Position numbers and translations under genes: made by a program. The notes beneath the pieces were generated by a model. It was not told where the DNA came from. It ran no database searches and worked only from the letters and a program-made list of their open reading frames with translations. This document shows, one piece after another, positions 32,614 to 42,001 of a DNA stretch of 64,000 nucleotides (the stretch's first letter is position 1; every line of letters begins with the position of its first letter). This stretch comes from an uncultured Maribacter sp. Its GTDB lineage: Bacteria > Bacteroidota > Bacteroidia > Flavobacteriales > Flavobacteriaceae. The stretch lies in contig CANMKG010000009.1 in assembly GCA_947498505.1 (NCBI GenBank), positions 1 to 64,000 of the forward strand, in the 5' to 3' direction.

Positions 32614-34074
32614 ATGAGCGATGTAATTAGAGGGCTTGAACCGAAGGAGGTTTGGAATAAATTTGCTGATTTAAATGCAGTGCCTAGGCCTTCGAAAGAG
32701 GAGCAAAGGGTAATACAGTTTATGATGGATTTTGGTAATTCCCTTGGTCTAGAAACAGTTAAAGATGGTGTTGGTAATGTAATTATTCGTAAACCAGCTT
32801 CAAAAGGAATGGAGGGTAAAAAAATGGTGACCTTACAATCGCATTTAGATATGGTTCATCAAAAAAATGAGGACACCGTTTTTGATTTTAAGACCGAAGG
32901 TATTCGAATGAAAATTAATGGCGATTGGGTTAAGGCCGAAGGAACCACTTTGGGAGCTGACAATGGTATGGGAGTTGCTGCAATTATGGCAATTTTAGAA
33001 AGTAAAACTATTAAACACCCGCCAATTGAGGCACTTTTTACAATTGATGAAGAAACTGGAATGACCGGTGCTATGGGATTAGAAGCTGGAATTCTCCAAG
33101 GTGATATTTTACTGAATTTAGATACCGAAGAGGATGATGAAATTGATATTGGTTGTGCAGGAGGGATTGATGTAACTGCTAAAAAATCGTACGGAGAAAA
33201 ATCTGTTCCTCGAGCGGTTAGAGGTTATAAAATATTGGTTAAGGGATTGCTTGGAGGGCATAGTGGAATGGATATTCATAAAGGATTGGGCAACGCCAAT
33301 AAAATTATGAATCGCATTTTATACAACTGCTCCAATGAGTTTAACATTAGAATATCTGAGATTAATGGAGGGAGTTTAAGAAATGCAATTCCTAGAGAAA
33401 GTTATGCGGTACTTGTCGTGGATAAATCTCATATAAAAAAGTTTGAAAAAAAAATCAATGCAATTACGCTTACCATTAAGAGTGAACTAAAAAATACGGA
33501 GCCTAGCCTAGAAATTATTTTAGAAGAAACTAAGAAGCCGAAGAAGGTAGTTGGTTTAAATACGCAAAAGGCTTTGTTTAATGCTATTTATGCTGCACAT
33601 AATGGAGTATATGCAATGAGTACGTCAGTTGATGGTTTGGTTGAGACTTCAAACAATATCGCTAGGGTTATTGTGAAAAAAGGAAAAATTAAAATAGGGT
33701 GTTTAACAAGATCTTCAGTAAATTCAGCTAAAATGGATATGGCCTCTGCTTTAAAAGCGACTTTTGAGCTTGCGGGAATGAAAGTTGATTTTTCTGGAGA
33801 TTATCCCGGTTGGAATCCAAATCCTGATGCTGCTATTTTAAAAGTTATGGAAGCAAAATATGAAGAACTTTTCAACGAAAAGCCAAGAGTAGTTGCTTGT
33901 CACGCCGGGTTAGAATGTGGAATTCTAGGGAAAAATTATCCTGATATAGATATGATTAGTTTTGGGCCTACAATCCTGGGAGCACACTCTCCTGACGAAA
34001 GAGTAAGTATTGAATCTGTTCAAAAATTCTGGAAGTATTTATTAGAGGTATTAAAGGTAATTCCCAATAAATAA
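32614..34074 (+). CDS. pepD: Aminoacyl-histidine dipeptidase (M20)
   Basis: 486 residues, full length. Metal residues are in LQSHLDMVHQKN, LGADNGMGVA and TIDEETGMTGAMGL, and the C-terminal His in GPTILGAHSPDERV. It cleaves Xaa-His and other dipeptides in the cytoplasm. Monocistronic, ended by the terminator at 34073. Confidence 0.94.
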   Translation: MSDVIRGLEPKEVWNKFADLNAVPRPSKEEQRVIQFMMDFGNSLGLETVKDGVGNVIIRKPASKGMEGKKMVTLQSHLDMVHQKNEDTVFDFKTEGIRMKINGDWVKAEGTTLGADNGMGVAAIMAILESKTIKHPPIEALFTIDEETGMTGAMGLEAGILQGDILLNLDTEEDDEIDIGCAGGIDVTAKKSYGEKSVPRAVRGYKILVKGLLGGHSGMDIHKGLGNANKIMNRILYNCSNEFNIRISEINGGSLRNAIPRESYAVLVVDKSHIKKFEKKINAITLTIKSELKNTEPSLEIILEETKKPKKVVGLNTQKALFNAIYAAHNGVYAMSTSVDGLVETSNNIARVIVKKGKIKIGCLTRSSVNSAKMDMASALKATFELAGMKVDFSGDYPGWNPNPDAAILKVMEAKYEELFNEKPRVVACHAGLECGILGKNYPDIDMISFGPTILGAHSPDERVSIESVQKFWKYLLEVLKVIPNK

Positions 34075-34113
34075 AAAAAGCCTGTTTATAAATTTATAGA
34101 CAGGCTTTTTTTT
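34073..34113. terminator. Bidirectional terminator between pepD and the PPIase gene
   Basis: AAAAAAAGCCTGT pairs with ACAGGCTTTTTTT around an A/T loop, with T runs on both strands. It serves the two convergent genes. Confidence 0.92.
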
Positions 34114-34129
34114 ATTTTAAAGCGGAGTT

Positions 34130-35239
34130 TTATTCTACAACACTAGTAATTTCTAAATCAAAAATCAGTTCAGATTTACCTGGAATTGGACCATAGTTTT
34201 GTTCACCGTACCCCAAGTGATAAGGAATAAATAAACGAACTTTATCTCCAATATTCATATTCATTAAGCCTTCTTTAAATCCGGGAATAAGTTGAGCATC
34301 TGGACTATAATCCATAGGAACAGCATTGTAACCACCACCTTGAGCTCTTCTTTGGTCGTACTTGTTATATTTTTTAGCAATTTCTTCAACATTACTATCA
34401 AAAAGTTTTCCATCGGTGAAATAACCAGCGTAGAACACATTTACTTTTTGCCCAATAGTTGGTTTTTCTCCACTTCCTTTTTTAAGCTCTAAAATTTTAA
34501 GACCAGAAGGTAATTCCGTTGCTTTTTCTTTTTGAGTAATAATCTCACCCGCAAAATCTTTAATCATTTTTTCAAAGGCGGCAATTTTAGCCTCTTCGTC
34601 AGCAAAGTATTTTGTCATTACTTCAACCGCATTGAATTTTTTAGCTTCTTTTCCGTTACGGATTATTTCAACAGTTTGCATTACAATATCTTCAACTGGT
34701 TTGTCTCCAGGTTTTGAAGTTTCGGTTACGGCAATAGAATCTACTACTTCAATCCCTTTTACAACTTCTCCAAAAACGGTATGCTTTCCATTTAAAAAAG
34801 GAGTTTCCTTATGTGTTATAAAAAACTGACTCCCGTTGGTTTTAGGTCCTGAATTGGCCATTGATAAGATACCTTTTTTACTGTGGGTTAATGAGTCATG
34901 AATTTCATCCATAAATTTATATCCAGGATTCCCTGAACCATTTCCTAATGGATCTCCACCTTGAATCATAAAATCTTTAATTACTCTATGAAAAATTAAA
35001 CCGTCATAATATTTTTTGCCTTTTAAATCATCACTAACAAATGGACTATCGCCTTCGGCCAAGGAAACAAAATTGGCAACTGTTACAGGAGTTTTTTCCT
35101 GTTCAAGTTTTAAAATAATCTCACCTTTATTGGTTTTTATACCGGCAAATAAACCATCACCAAGATCGGCATGTTTACCAGATTTACAACTAACTAATGT
35201 TATAGTAAGAATAGCTAATAGATATACTTTTTTAATCAT
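34130..35239 (-). CDS. Lipoprotein peptidyl-prolyl isomerase: cyclophilin fused to FKBP
   Basis: 369 residues. A lipobox (TLVSC, Cys18) is followed by a cyclophilin domain (~30-195: FHRVIKDFMIQGGDP, SQFFITHKETPFLNGKHTVFGEV) and an FKBP domain (~245-369: VNVFYAGYFTDGKLFDSN, DAQLIPGFKEGLMNMNIGDKVRLFIPYHLGYG). It should fold or refold exported proteins at the envelope. It lies 10 bp downstream of gldI, in one operon. Confidence 0.93.
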   Translation of the reverse strand: MIKKVYLLAILTITLVSCKSGKHADLGDGLFAGIKTNKGEIILKLEQEKTPVTVANFVSLAEGDSPFVSDDLKGKKYYDGLIFHRVIKDFMIQGGDPLGNGSGNPGYKFMDEIHDSLTHSKKGILSMANSGPKTNGSQFFITHKETPFLNGKHTVFGEVVKGIEVVDSIAVTETSKPGDKPVEDIVMQTVEIIRNGKEAKKFNAVEVMTKYFADEEAKIAAFEKMIKDFAGEIITQKEKATELPSGLKILELKKGSGEKPTIGQKVNVFYAGYFTDGKLFDSNVEEIAKKYNKYDQRRAQGGGYNAVPMDYSPDAQLIPGFKEGLMNMNIGDKVRLFIPYHLGYGEQNYGPIPGKSELIFDLEITSVVE

Positions 35240-35249
35240 TTTAATTATT

Positions 35250-35801
35250 TTAATTTTCAGAATTTATACTTTGTTTGTCAATTTTTAAGATAGATATGGA
35301 AGCCTTTATAGGCTGATTAACACCAATTTTATTTTCATCCCCATGATAACCATATGCTAATGAAGAAGGGAATAAAAATGTAGCAGTTTCCTTTTCTTTA
35401 AGCAGTTTTACAGCGTTTCTTAATCCCTTAAACAGTTGCTGTTTGTCCACTTTGTAATTGACTATTCCAATATCATTGTTTGAATAAATGGTGTCGTTAG
35501 AAAAAGTCATTAAAGCGTAACTCATGGTCACTAGGTCATCCGTTTTGGGAGTATAATTGTCTTCATTATTTTTTATGTTATAATAAAACCATGAACCACT
35601 TCCGCTATTTATATAGGTGTTGGCAGTATCTTTTTTTATAATATGCTGGATTGCTTTTTCCTCGTCTGCGAGCAATTGCTTGTTACGTTCAATAGTTTGT
35701 TTGTAAAAACTCCCTGAATTTACCTTAATTGGTTTTCTAGGCTTTGCTTCTTTACAACCAAATATTCCTACGAAAAGAAATAAATACACTAGTTTTTTCA
35801 T
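35250..35801 (-). CDS. gldI: Gliding-motility-associated FKBP-type isomerase GldI
   Basis: 183 residues. The lipobox GIFGC marks a lipoprotein. The FKBP core includes KQQLFKGLRNAVKLLKEKETATFLFPSSLAYGYHG. Known GldI proteins support gliding and type IX secretion in Flavobacteria. The start overlaps the end of the DHH gene by 4 bp. Confidence 0.85.
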   Translation of the reverse strand: MKKLVYLFLFVGIFGCKEAKPRKPIKVNSGSFYKQTIERNKQLLADEEKAIQHIIKKDTANTYINSGSGSWFYYNIKNNEDNYTPKTDDLVTMSYALMTFSNDTIYSNNDIGIVNYKVDKQQLFKGLRNAVKLLKEKETATFLFPSSLAYGYHGDENKIGVNQPIKASISILKIDKQSINSEN

Positions 35802-36814
35802 GAAGTAAGTTGTGCTTTATAATCTATAAGTATTTTTTTAAAACGTTTTGTAGTCTCTTCAATAGACAAATCACTTTTTCCGCCTGCAGCATTGTCATGC
35901 CCCCCACCTTCAAAATGGTTTCTTGCGAACTGATTTACCGAAAAATCTCCTACAGATCTAAAAGATATTTTTAAAATACCCTCTTCTTTATTTTCAATGA
36001 AAATTACGGCAAACCGTATTCCATCTAATGTTAAACCATAGTTTACAAAGCCTTCGGTGTCACCTTTTTTGTAATTATAAGTGTCTAATTCTTCCTGGCT
36101 TAGTGTAATATATGCTGTATTATACTCCTCTAAAATCACCATGTTTTTAAGCGCACAACCTAATAAGTGCAGTCTACTTGGTGAATTGGTATCGTATATA
36201 TTATGATGTATTTCTGTATTTTTTGCACCTTTTTCAATCAAATCGGCTATAACCCTATGTGTTCTACTGGTTGTTGCCCTGAATTTAAACGAACCTGTAT
36301 CGGTCATTATTCCAGTATACAAACAATTGGCAATATCCTCAGATATAGTATTTAAATCGTCTAAAAATTCAATGACATTATATACCATTTCGCAGGTAGA
36401 ACTCATTGCTACATCTGAGTACATAATATTTGCATAGTCAGCAGGAGCTTGGTGATGATCAACCATTACAAAAGTAGCATTAGATTCCTCTAGAAAAGGT
36501 TGCATTTGTCCAATTCTACCTAAATGATTAAAATCTAACGTAAAAATAACACTGGCTTCATTTACCGCTTTTTTTGCGGCACCATTGTCTCTTTCAAAAT
36601 TTAAGATAGAATTTGCCCCAGGCATCCATTTTAAAAATTTAGGAAAATCATTTGGTGCAACTACAACTGCCTGCTGTCCTTTACTTTCTAGGTAATGTTT
36701 AAGGGCTAGAGTAGAACCAATGGCATCTCCATCAGGATTTTTGTGAGGTACAATTACAATTTTTTGTGGCACAGAAAGTAGTGCCTTAAGAGCTTTAATG
36801 TTCTCAGAATTCAT
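35798..36814 (-). CDS. nrnA: DHH-family oligoribonuclease / PAP phosphatase
   Basis: 338 residues. Motifs are IVPHKNPDGDAIGSTLAL, FTLDFN, MVDHHQAPADYA and the DHHA1 segment NHFEGGGHDNAAGG. It degrades nano-RNA and may dephosphorylate pAp. First gene of the gldI operon. Confidence 0.9.
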   Translation of the reverse strand: MNSENIKALKALLSVPQKIVIVPHKNPDGDAIGSTLALKHYLESKGQQAVVVAPNDFPKFLKWMPGANSILNFERDNGAAKKAVNEASVIFTLDFNHLGRIGQMQPFLEESNATFVMVDHHQAPADYANIMYSDVAMSSTCEMVYNVIEFLDDLNTISEDIANCLYTGIMTDTGSFKFRATTSRTHRVIADLIEKGAKNTEIHHNIYDTNSPSRLHLLGCALKNMVILEEYNTAYITLSQEELDTYNYKKGDTEGFVNYGLTLDGIRFAVIFIENKEEGILKISFRSVGDFSVNQFARNHFEGGGHDNAAGGKSDLSIEETTKRFKKILIDYKAQLTS

Positions 36815-36892
36815 GAAGCCAAATATACAATTTATTAAAATAGGCGTGTATTGTAATATGCTATTTTTACCACATTAATTATACCTGAAAAA

Positions 36893-37924
36893 ATGAAAAA
36901 CAAAAATTTAATAATCCTGCTTGTTAGTTTAGTTTTTGCTTGTAAAAGCTCGGATAAAATAGTAACTAAAAGAGGTACTGATTCTGGGTTTACAATAGCA
37001 TTTGGGTCTTGCAATAAAACAGATTTGAAAAATTCACTGTGGGATGATGTTTTAAAAGAACGCCCCGATGTATGGATTTGGGGAGGTGATATTGTGTATG
37101 CTGACACTGAAAATGTTGCAAAAATAGACTCGCTTTATAAGGTACAGCAGAATATTCCGCTATATAAAAAACTAGCGAATGAAACTTCGATAATTGGTAC
37201 TTGGGATGATCATGATTACGGATTGAATGATGGTGGAGAAGAATATGTTGCAAAATCAAAAAGTCAACAGGTTTTTTTAGATTTTATGAAGGTTCCAGCG
37301 AATAGTTCTAGAAGACATAGAGAAGGTGTATACAGCACTCATGATTTTAAAAACAAAGCAGGGAGGGTAAAAGTGATAGTCTTAGATACAAGATATTTTA
37401 GAACAGCATTAACACCAGATACAGAAACCAACAAAAGAAATAAGCCTAATATATATGGGGAGGGAACTTTATTAGGAGAAAAGCAGTGGCAATGGTTAAC
37501 TGCTGAATTATATAATTCAACTGCTAATTTTAATGTAATTGTTAGTAGTATTCAATTTTTGTCTAATAAACATGGGTTTGAGTGTTGGGGAAACTTTCCA
37601 CATGAGGTGGATAAGTTAAAAAGCATTATAGCAAGCTCTAAAGCAAAGGGAGTTATTGTTTTGTCCGGTGATCGTCATATTTCAGAATTTTCTCAGGAAA
37701 ATGTTTTGGGAGTTGGTTATCCGTTAATAGATTTTACGAGTAGCGGATTAACACATGTATACTCAGACTTTACTGAAGAAGAGAACCCATATAGAGTAGG
37801 GAAGGTAGTAAGTGAAAAGAGTTTTGGGATTGTTCAATTTAATTTTGGAAATAATCAGGTAAACTTTAAAATGATTGGTGATGAGGGTGTAATATTAAAT
37901 GAACATCAACAAATCTATAATTAA
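36893..37924 (+). CDS. PhoD-like alkaline phosphatase lipoprotein
   Basis: 343 residues. Leader with lipobox VFACK, then a metallophosphatase core: [39 protein letters not shown] and [10 protein letters not shown]. These fit the PhoD family that hydrolyses phosphate mono- or diesters outside the cell. Confidence 0.88.
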   Translation: MKNKNLIILLVSLVFACKSSDKIVTKRGTDSGFTIAFGSCNKTDLKNSLWDDVLKERPDVWIWGGDIVYADTENVAKIDSLYKVQQNIPLYKKLANETSIIGTWDDHDYGLNDGGEEYVAKSKSQQVFLDFMKVPANSSRRHREGVYSTHDFKNKAGRVKVIVLDTRYFRTALTPDTETNKRNKPNIYGEGTLLGEKQWQWLTAELYNSTANFNVIVSSIQFLSNKHGFECWGNFPHEVDKLKSIIASSKAKGVIVLSGDRHISEFSQENVLGVGYPLIDFTSSGLTHVYSDFTEEENPYRVGKVVSEKSFGIVQFNFGNNQVNFKMIGDEGVILNEHQQIYN

Positions 37925-37955
37925 ATTGTCTTTTTTGAGGAAATATGTATTTTTG
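37925..37955 (+). promoter_or_regulatory. Bacteroidota-type promoter of ndk
   Basis: ATTG (37925-37928, near TTTG) and TATTTTTG (37948-37955, matches TAnnTTTG) are separated by 19 bp, the usual spacing. The -7 box ends 15 bp before the ndk ATG. Confidence 0.6.
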
Positions 37956-37970
37956 CGCAAAATTTTACAG

Positions 37971-38390
37971 ATGATAACAAATAGAACTTTTACAATGATT
38001 AAGCCAGATGCTGTTGAAAATGGGCATATTGGAGCTATTTTGGAAAAAATTACTGCTGCTGGTTTTAAAATTGTAGCTTTAAAATATACTCAATTAAGTA
38101 AGCGTGATGCTGAAGCTTTTTATGCGGTACATAATGAGCGTCCGTTTTTTGCAGACTTGGTTACATTTATGACACGTGGACCAATTGTTGCTGCAATTTT
38201 AGAAAAAGATAATGCTGTTGAAGATTTTAGAGCTTTAATTGGAGCTACTAACCCAGAAGAAGCTGCTGAAGGTACAATACGTAAATTGTTTGCTACTAGT
38301 ATTGGAGAAAATGCAGTACATGGTTCTGATAGTGATGAAAATGCTGCTATTGAAGGTGCTTTTCACTTTTCGGGAAGAGAAATTTTTTAA
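37971..38390 (+). CDS. ndk: Nucleoside diphosphate kinase
   Basis: 139 residues from ATG 37971, the family length; an upstream in-frame extension to 37899 overlaps the PhoD gene and lies on the promoter. [13 protein letters not shown], the RNVYHGSDS-like segment [12 protein letters not shown] with active His, and IREIF-type end GREIF are visible. It balances NTP pools. Confidence 0.95.
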   Translation: MITNRTFTMIKPDAVENGHIGAILEKITAAGFKIVALKYTQLSKRDAEAFYAVHNERPFFADLVTFMTRGPIVAAILEKDNAVEDFRALIGATNPEEAAEGTIRKLFATSIGENAVHGSDSDENAAIEGAFHFSGREIF

Positions 38391-38417
38391 ATAGGAAGTA
38401 TTTCTATTTTATATAAG

Positions 38418-38456
38418 AAAGCAATAAATATGTAATCATATGTTTATTGCTTTTTT
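38418..38456 (+). terminator. Terminator of ndk
   Basis: AAAGCAATAAA and TGTTTATTGCTTT form a long stem followed by TTTTTT. It lies between convergent ndk and the DUF721 gene. Confidence 0.85.
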
Positions 38457-38751
38457 ACCTTAGAATAATTTTTTTGATGAGATCTTTACCAAGCTCTTCA
38501 TTAAGCATATTAATTATTTTAGATTTTCCGTGACTTAGTTCTTCTCGTAAAACAGAAGAAGACAAGGCAACATAAAGCGTTCCATTTCTAAGTTCAACAC
38601 CTGTGGTATAGTTTGCAACACCATTGCCCATTAAATTAGCCCAGGCCTCACGTGCTTCCACTTTATTAATACCGTTTTGAAGTTTATTTTTGTCTATAAA
38701 CTCTTTTAGGGCTTCTCCCAAAGGTATATTTGCGCTTTTTCTTTTAGCCAT
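38455..38751 (-). CDS. DUF721 (DciA-like) protein
   Basis: 98 residues. IPLGEALKEFIDKNKLQNGINKVEAREAWANLMG and LYVALSSSVLREEL fit DUF721. Members of this family include the helicase loader DciA, which fits the neighbouring recF, but the role here is unproven. The start overlaps the stop of the lipoprotein gene (TAATG). Confidence 0.85.
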   Translation of the reverse strand: MAKRKSANIPLGEALKEFIDKNKLQNGINKVEAREAWANLMGNGVANYTTGVELRNGTLYVALSSSVLREELSHGKSKIINMLNEELGKDLIKKIILR

Positions 38752-39164
38752 TATTTTAAACTAAACGGTTCAAATCTTTTATAGTTGTACGTAACATTTT
38801 CTTCATTAATTACTGAGAAGTTGTTTTTAGAAATACTTTTTATAGTTTCCTTCCAAGCGCTTAAATCATTTTTATAATGCATTTCATAAACATTGTTTTC
38901 AATAATTACAAAAGGTTCAGCATCATTGGAGGTTTCAAAAGTTCCATCAAACTTTGGTTGTACTTTTTTACGATAACCTTTTAAATGCTCAACTTTTATA
39001 TAGTCTACGCTGTTGCTTAAGGCATATTCTTTTTTTGTACCATCAGTAAAAATTACAGATTCTATTTGCCAGTATCCATTTAAAGTATCAATACTTTGTT
39101 TTGATACTTTGTTGGAGCAACTATAAAGTAGTGAAATAAAAAGAATAATAGGTACTTTTTTCAT
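38751..39164 (-). CDS. Small lipoprotein of unknown function
   Basis: 137 residues with leader and lipobox LYSCS. The body (GYWQIESVIFTDGTKKEYALSN) is beta-rich with no family I recognise. It sits between recF (1 bp upstream) and the DUF721 gene. Confidence 0.75.
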   Translation of the reverse strand: MKKVPIILFISLLYSCSNKVSKQSIDTLNGYWQIESVIFTDGTKKEYALSNSVDYIKVEHLKGYRKKVQPKFDGTFETSNDAEPFVIIENNVYEMHYKNDLSAWKETIKSISKNNFSVINEENVTYNYKRFEPFSLK

Positions 39165-39165
39165 A

Positions 39166-40245
39166 TTACAATTTAAATATTTTGTAAGACTGATGAATAT
39201 TTTTCACCACATTTTCAGTTCGTTCGGCATGAGTATCGCTAACAAAAATCTGTCCGAAACTTTCATTATCAACCAACGTAATAATATGAGAAACACGTTG
39301 CTCATCAAGTTTATCAAAAATATCATCTAATAGCAGAATAGGAGTAGTTTTTGATTGCTTTTTTATAAAATAAAACTGCGCAAATTTAAGCGCAATTAAA
39401 AAAGATTTTTGCTGCCCTTGACTTCCAAATTTTTTAATAGGGTAATTTGTTATTTTAAAACTTAAGTCATCTTTATGAATACCAACACTGGTATATTGTA
39501 GGGCTTTGTCTTTATCCAAAGATTGCTCTAAAAGAGTTTTTAGATTATTATGAAGTAGTTTACTGTCATATGACAGTGATACTTGTTCGTTACCCCCTGT
39601 AATTGCGGTATATTGTTCTTTAAAAATGGGTATAAAAGTTTCTACAAATTGCTGCCTTTTTTCAAAGATTTCCATGCCATAACCATGTAATTGTTCGTTG
39701 TAAATACCCAAGGTGTTTTGATCAAAAGTATGGTTGGCGGCAAAATATTTTAATAAAGCGTTGCGTTGAGCTAAAACCTTATTGTATTTGAGTAACGTAC
39801 TTAAGTATTCCTTATCCGATTGTGAAATAACACCGTCAATAAATTTACGCCGAGTATCACTTCCTTCTGAAATTAAATCCCTGTCGTAAGGTGATATTAT
39901 TACTAAAGGTAATAGACCAATATGGTCCGAAAACCTGTCATAGGCTTTGTTGTTTCTTTTAATTATTTTTTTTGCTCCTTTTTTTAGACTACATAAAATA
40001 CGTTCTTCCCTTTCTTCTTTTTCAAACGTTCCATCAATTACAAAAAAATCTTCACCATGTTTTATGTTTTGAGATGAAACTGGGTTAAAATAACTTTTGC
40101 CGAATGAAAGGTGATAAATAGCATCAAGTATGTTTGTTTTTCCCACGCCATTATGGCCAACAAAACAATTTATTTTACCATCAAATTCAAAATCTGAAGA
40201 ATCAAAATTTTTATAATTAAGTAAGGCTAATTTTTTTAAAAACAT
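39166..40245 (-). CDS. recF: DNA replication and repair protein RecF
   Basis: 359 residues. Walker [15 protein letters not shown], signature [15 protein letters not shown] and Walker [15 protein letters not shown]. It loads RecA at gaps. First gene of a three-gene run. Confidence 0.95.
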   Translation of the reverse strand: MFLKKLALLNYKNFDSSDFEFDGKINCFVGHNGVGKTNILDAIYHLSFGKSYFNPVSSQNIKHGEDFFVIDGTFEKEEREERILCSLKKGAKKIIKRNNKAYDRFSDHIGLLPLVIISPYDRDLISEGSDTRRKFIDGVISQSDKEYLSTLLKYNKVLAQRNALLKYFAANHTFDQNTLGIYNEQLHGYGMEIFEKRQQFVETFIPIFKEQYTAITGGNEQVSLSYDSKLLHNNLKTLLEQSLDKDKALQYTSVGIHKDDLSFKITNYPIKKFGSQGQQKSFLIALKFAQFYFIKKQSKTTPILLLDDIFDKLDEQRVSHIITLVDNESFGQIFVSDTHAERTENVVKNIHQSYKIFKL

Positions 40246-40370
40246 AGAACAAAACTGTGATTTTGTTTAGGATAGTGCCAATAAGCTGTAAAATATCCAA
40301 AAATAAGGAATAAATACCCTACAAGATTTCAATAAAAACTATTATTTTTGCGCGACCAATAAATTTAGAA

Positions 40371-41138
40371 ATGGCAACATATAAGAAAAGAGGTTTTAAA
40401 CCTAAAAACAAGGTTGAAGAACAACAATTTGATGAGCAAGAAAGTACAACAGCTGAGGTGTTTAGTACCTTAGATGAGGGAGCTTCTAGAACTGAAGAAT
40501 GGGTTTCTAAAAACCAAAATTATATATTAGGAATAATAGGTGTAATTGCTGTTGGTGTATTGGGTTATTTGGCCTTTAGTCAGTTTGTGCAAAAACCAAA
40601 AGAGGCAAATGCAGCGAATGAAATGTACTACCCTCAACAGTATTTTGATCAAGCGGTAACTAATACTGCAGCTCAAGATTCACTTTATAATCTAGCTTTA
40701 AATGGTGCTGAGGGTAAATATGGTTTTCTAGATATTATAGATGAGTATAGTGGCACTAAGGCAGCTAATCTGGCAAATTATTCGGCAGGAATGGCATACC
40801 TAAATATGAATAAATATGAAGAGGCCATTACTTATTTGGAAAACTTTTCTTCTGAAGAAGCAATTTTGGGAGCTTTGGCTAAAGGTGGATTAGGAGATGC
40901 TTTTATGCAGTTAGGTCAGCCTGAAGATGCTTTAGGCTATTATGAAAAAGCTGTAGCTCATAATGCAAATGATTATACAACACCAAAATATTTATATAAG
41001 GCAGGAGTTGCTGCTTTGGAGTTGGGAGATAAAGACAAGGCGTTAAAATATTTTGAACGCATTAAAGAAGAATTTGTTTCCTCAAATGAGGCAAGAAGTA
41101 TTGATGCTTTCATTGGAATGGCAAAAAGTGGAAAATAA
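40371..41138 (+). CDS. TPR membrane protein (YfgM-like)
   Basis: 255 residues. One transmembrane segment near residues 53-70 is followed by TPR-like repeats (LGDAFMQLGQPEDALGYYEKAV, AALELGDKDKALKYFERI). Probably a periplasmic-facing scaffold. A TATTTTTG box at 40343-40350 lies upstream. The stop overlaps ribH (TAATG). Confidence 0.85.
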   Translation: MATYKKRGFKPKNKVEEQQFDEQESTTAEVFSTLDEGASRTEEWVSKNQNYILGIIGVIAVGVLGYLAFSQFVQKPKEANAANEMYYPQQYFDQAVTNTAAQDSLYNLALNGAEGKYGFLDIIDEYSGTKAANLANYSAGMAYLNMNKYEEAITYLENFSSEEAILGALAKGGLGDAFMQLGQPEDALGYYEKAVAHNANDYTTPKYLYKAGVAALELGDKDKALKYFERIKEEFVSSNEARSIDAFIGMAKSGK

Positions 41139-41620
41139 TGGCCACAGTAAATAAAAATTTATCGGTTTACGATAAAACAACAATCCCAAATGCGAAGGCT
41201 CTTCGGTTTGGGATTGTTGTTTCTGAATGGAATGATAAAATAACCGAGGGCTTATATGAAGGTGCTTTGGAAGCATTAATTGACTGTGGTACGCAACAGG
41301 ATAACATTGTTAGATGGAATGTTCCCGGTAGTTTTGAGCTTACCTACGGTTGTAAAAAAATGATAGAAACCCTTGACGTTGATGCTGTAATTGCAATTGG
41401 AAGCGTTATTCAAGGAGAAACCAAGCATTTTGATTTTGTTTGTAGTGCAACAGCCCAAGGAATTAAGGATTTAAATGTACAGACGAACACACCAGTAATT
41501 TTTTGTGTACTTACCGATAACACTATGCAACAAGCAATAGATCGTAGTGGCGGAATTCATGGAAATAAGGGAGCTGAGGCGGCTATAGCGGCAATTAAAA
41601 TGGCTGTTTTAGGGAAGTAA
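41138..41620 (+). CDS. ribH: 6,7-dimethyl-8-ribityllumazine synthase
   Basis: 160 residues. FGIVVSEWNDKITEGLYEGA, VPGSFELTYG, GSVIQGETKHFDFVC and GNKGAEAA match lumazine synthase. Penultimate step of riboflavin synthesis; coupled to the TPR gene. Confidence 0.96.
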   Translation: MATVNKNLSVYDKTTIPNAKALRFGIVVSEWNDKITEGLYEGALEALIDCGTQQDNIVRWNVPGSFELTYGCKKMIETLDVDAVIAIGSVIQGETKHFDFVCSATAQGIKDLNVQTNTPVIFCVLTDNTMQQAIDRSGGIHGNKGAEAAIAAIKMAVLGK

Positions 41621-41649
41621 CAGTTGGTTACTATGATCTGTTAACAAAT

Positions 41650-41679
41650 TTTGGCACTTCAAATACGGCATTATTTTTG
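41650..41679 (+). promoter_or_regulatory. Bacteroidota-type promoter before the mutL operon
   Basis: TTTG (41650-41653) and TATTTTTG (41672-41679) with an 18-bp spacer, close to the consensus. It would start transcription a few bases before the gene at 41702. Confidence 0.65.
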
Positions 41680-41701
41680 TTTTTAAGTAACTTTGAAAAC
41701 G

Positions 41702-42001
41702 ATGGGAATGCTAAGTAAAATTACAAAATTACGTAAGAATAAGCAGTTTGGTTATCAACCTCGCTTTTACAAAGGTAAAGAAGAGGGGAATAGTCCTTTT
41801 GCTATGGAGCAAAGGTTTGAAAAGTACAGAAGTACTGCAAGTCATACTCGCGGACTAAAAAACAAAGTCAATAAAGCAATGGATGATATGAAGGTTGAGG
41901 GAGACCGAAACCTTAAAATTAGAATGCTTATAATCGTTACGGTTTTACTACTTATTTTTCTATTTATAATCGATTTCGACCTTTCCATATTTTTTAAATA
42001 A
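41702..42001 (+). CDS. Small single-pass membrane protein, upstream of mutL
   Basis: 99 residues from ATG 41702 (a TTG at 41693 is in frame). A basic N-terminal part (TKLRKNKQFGYQPRFYKGKEEGN) is followed by one C-terminal transmembrane segment. Family not recognised. The stop overlaps the mutL start (TAATG). Confidence 0.75.
   Translation: MGMLSKITKLRKNKQFGYQPRFYKGKEEGNSPFAMEQRFEKYRSTASHTRGLKNKVNKAMDDMKVEGDRNLKIRMLIIVTVLLLIFLFIIDFDLSIFFK

Noticed and set aside
34292-35288. Plus-strand ORFs within the isomerase gene
   Set aside because: Shadows; no independent protein features.
40343-40350. TATTTTTG as a full promoter of the TPR gene
   Set aside because: Good -7 match but no TTTG at 18-20 bp upstream, so not listed as a feature on its own.
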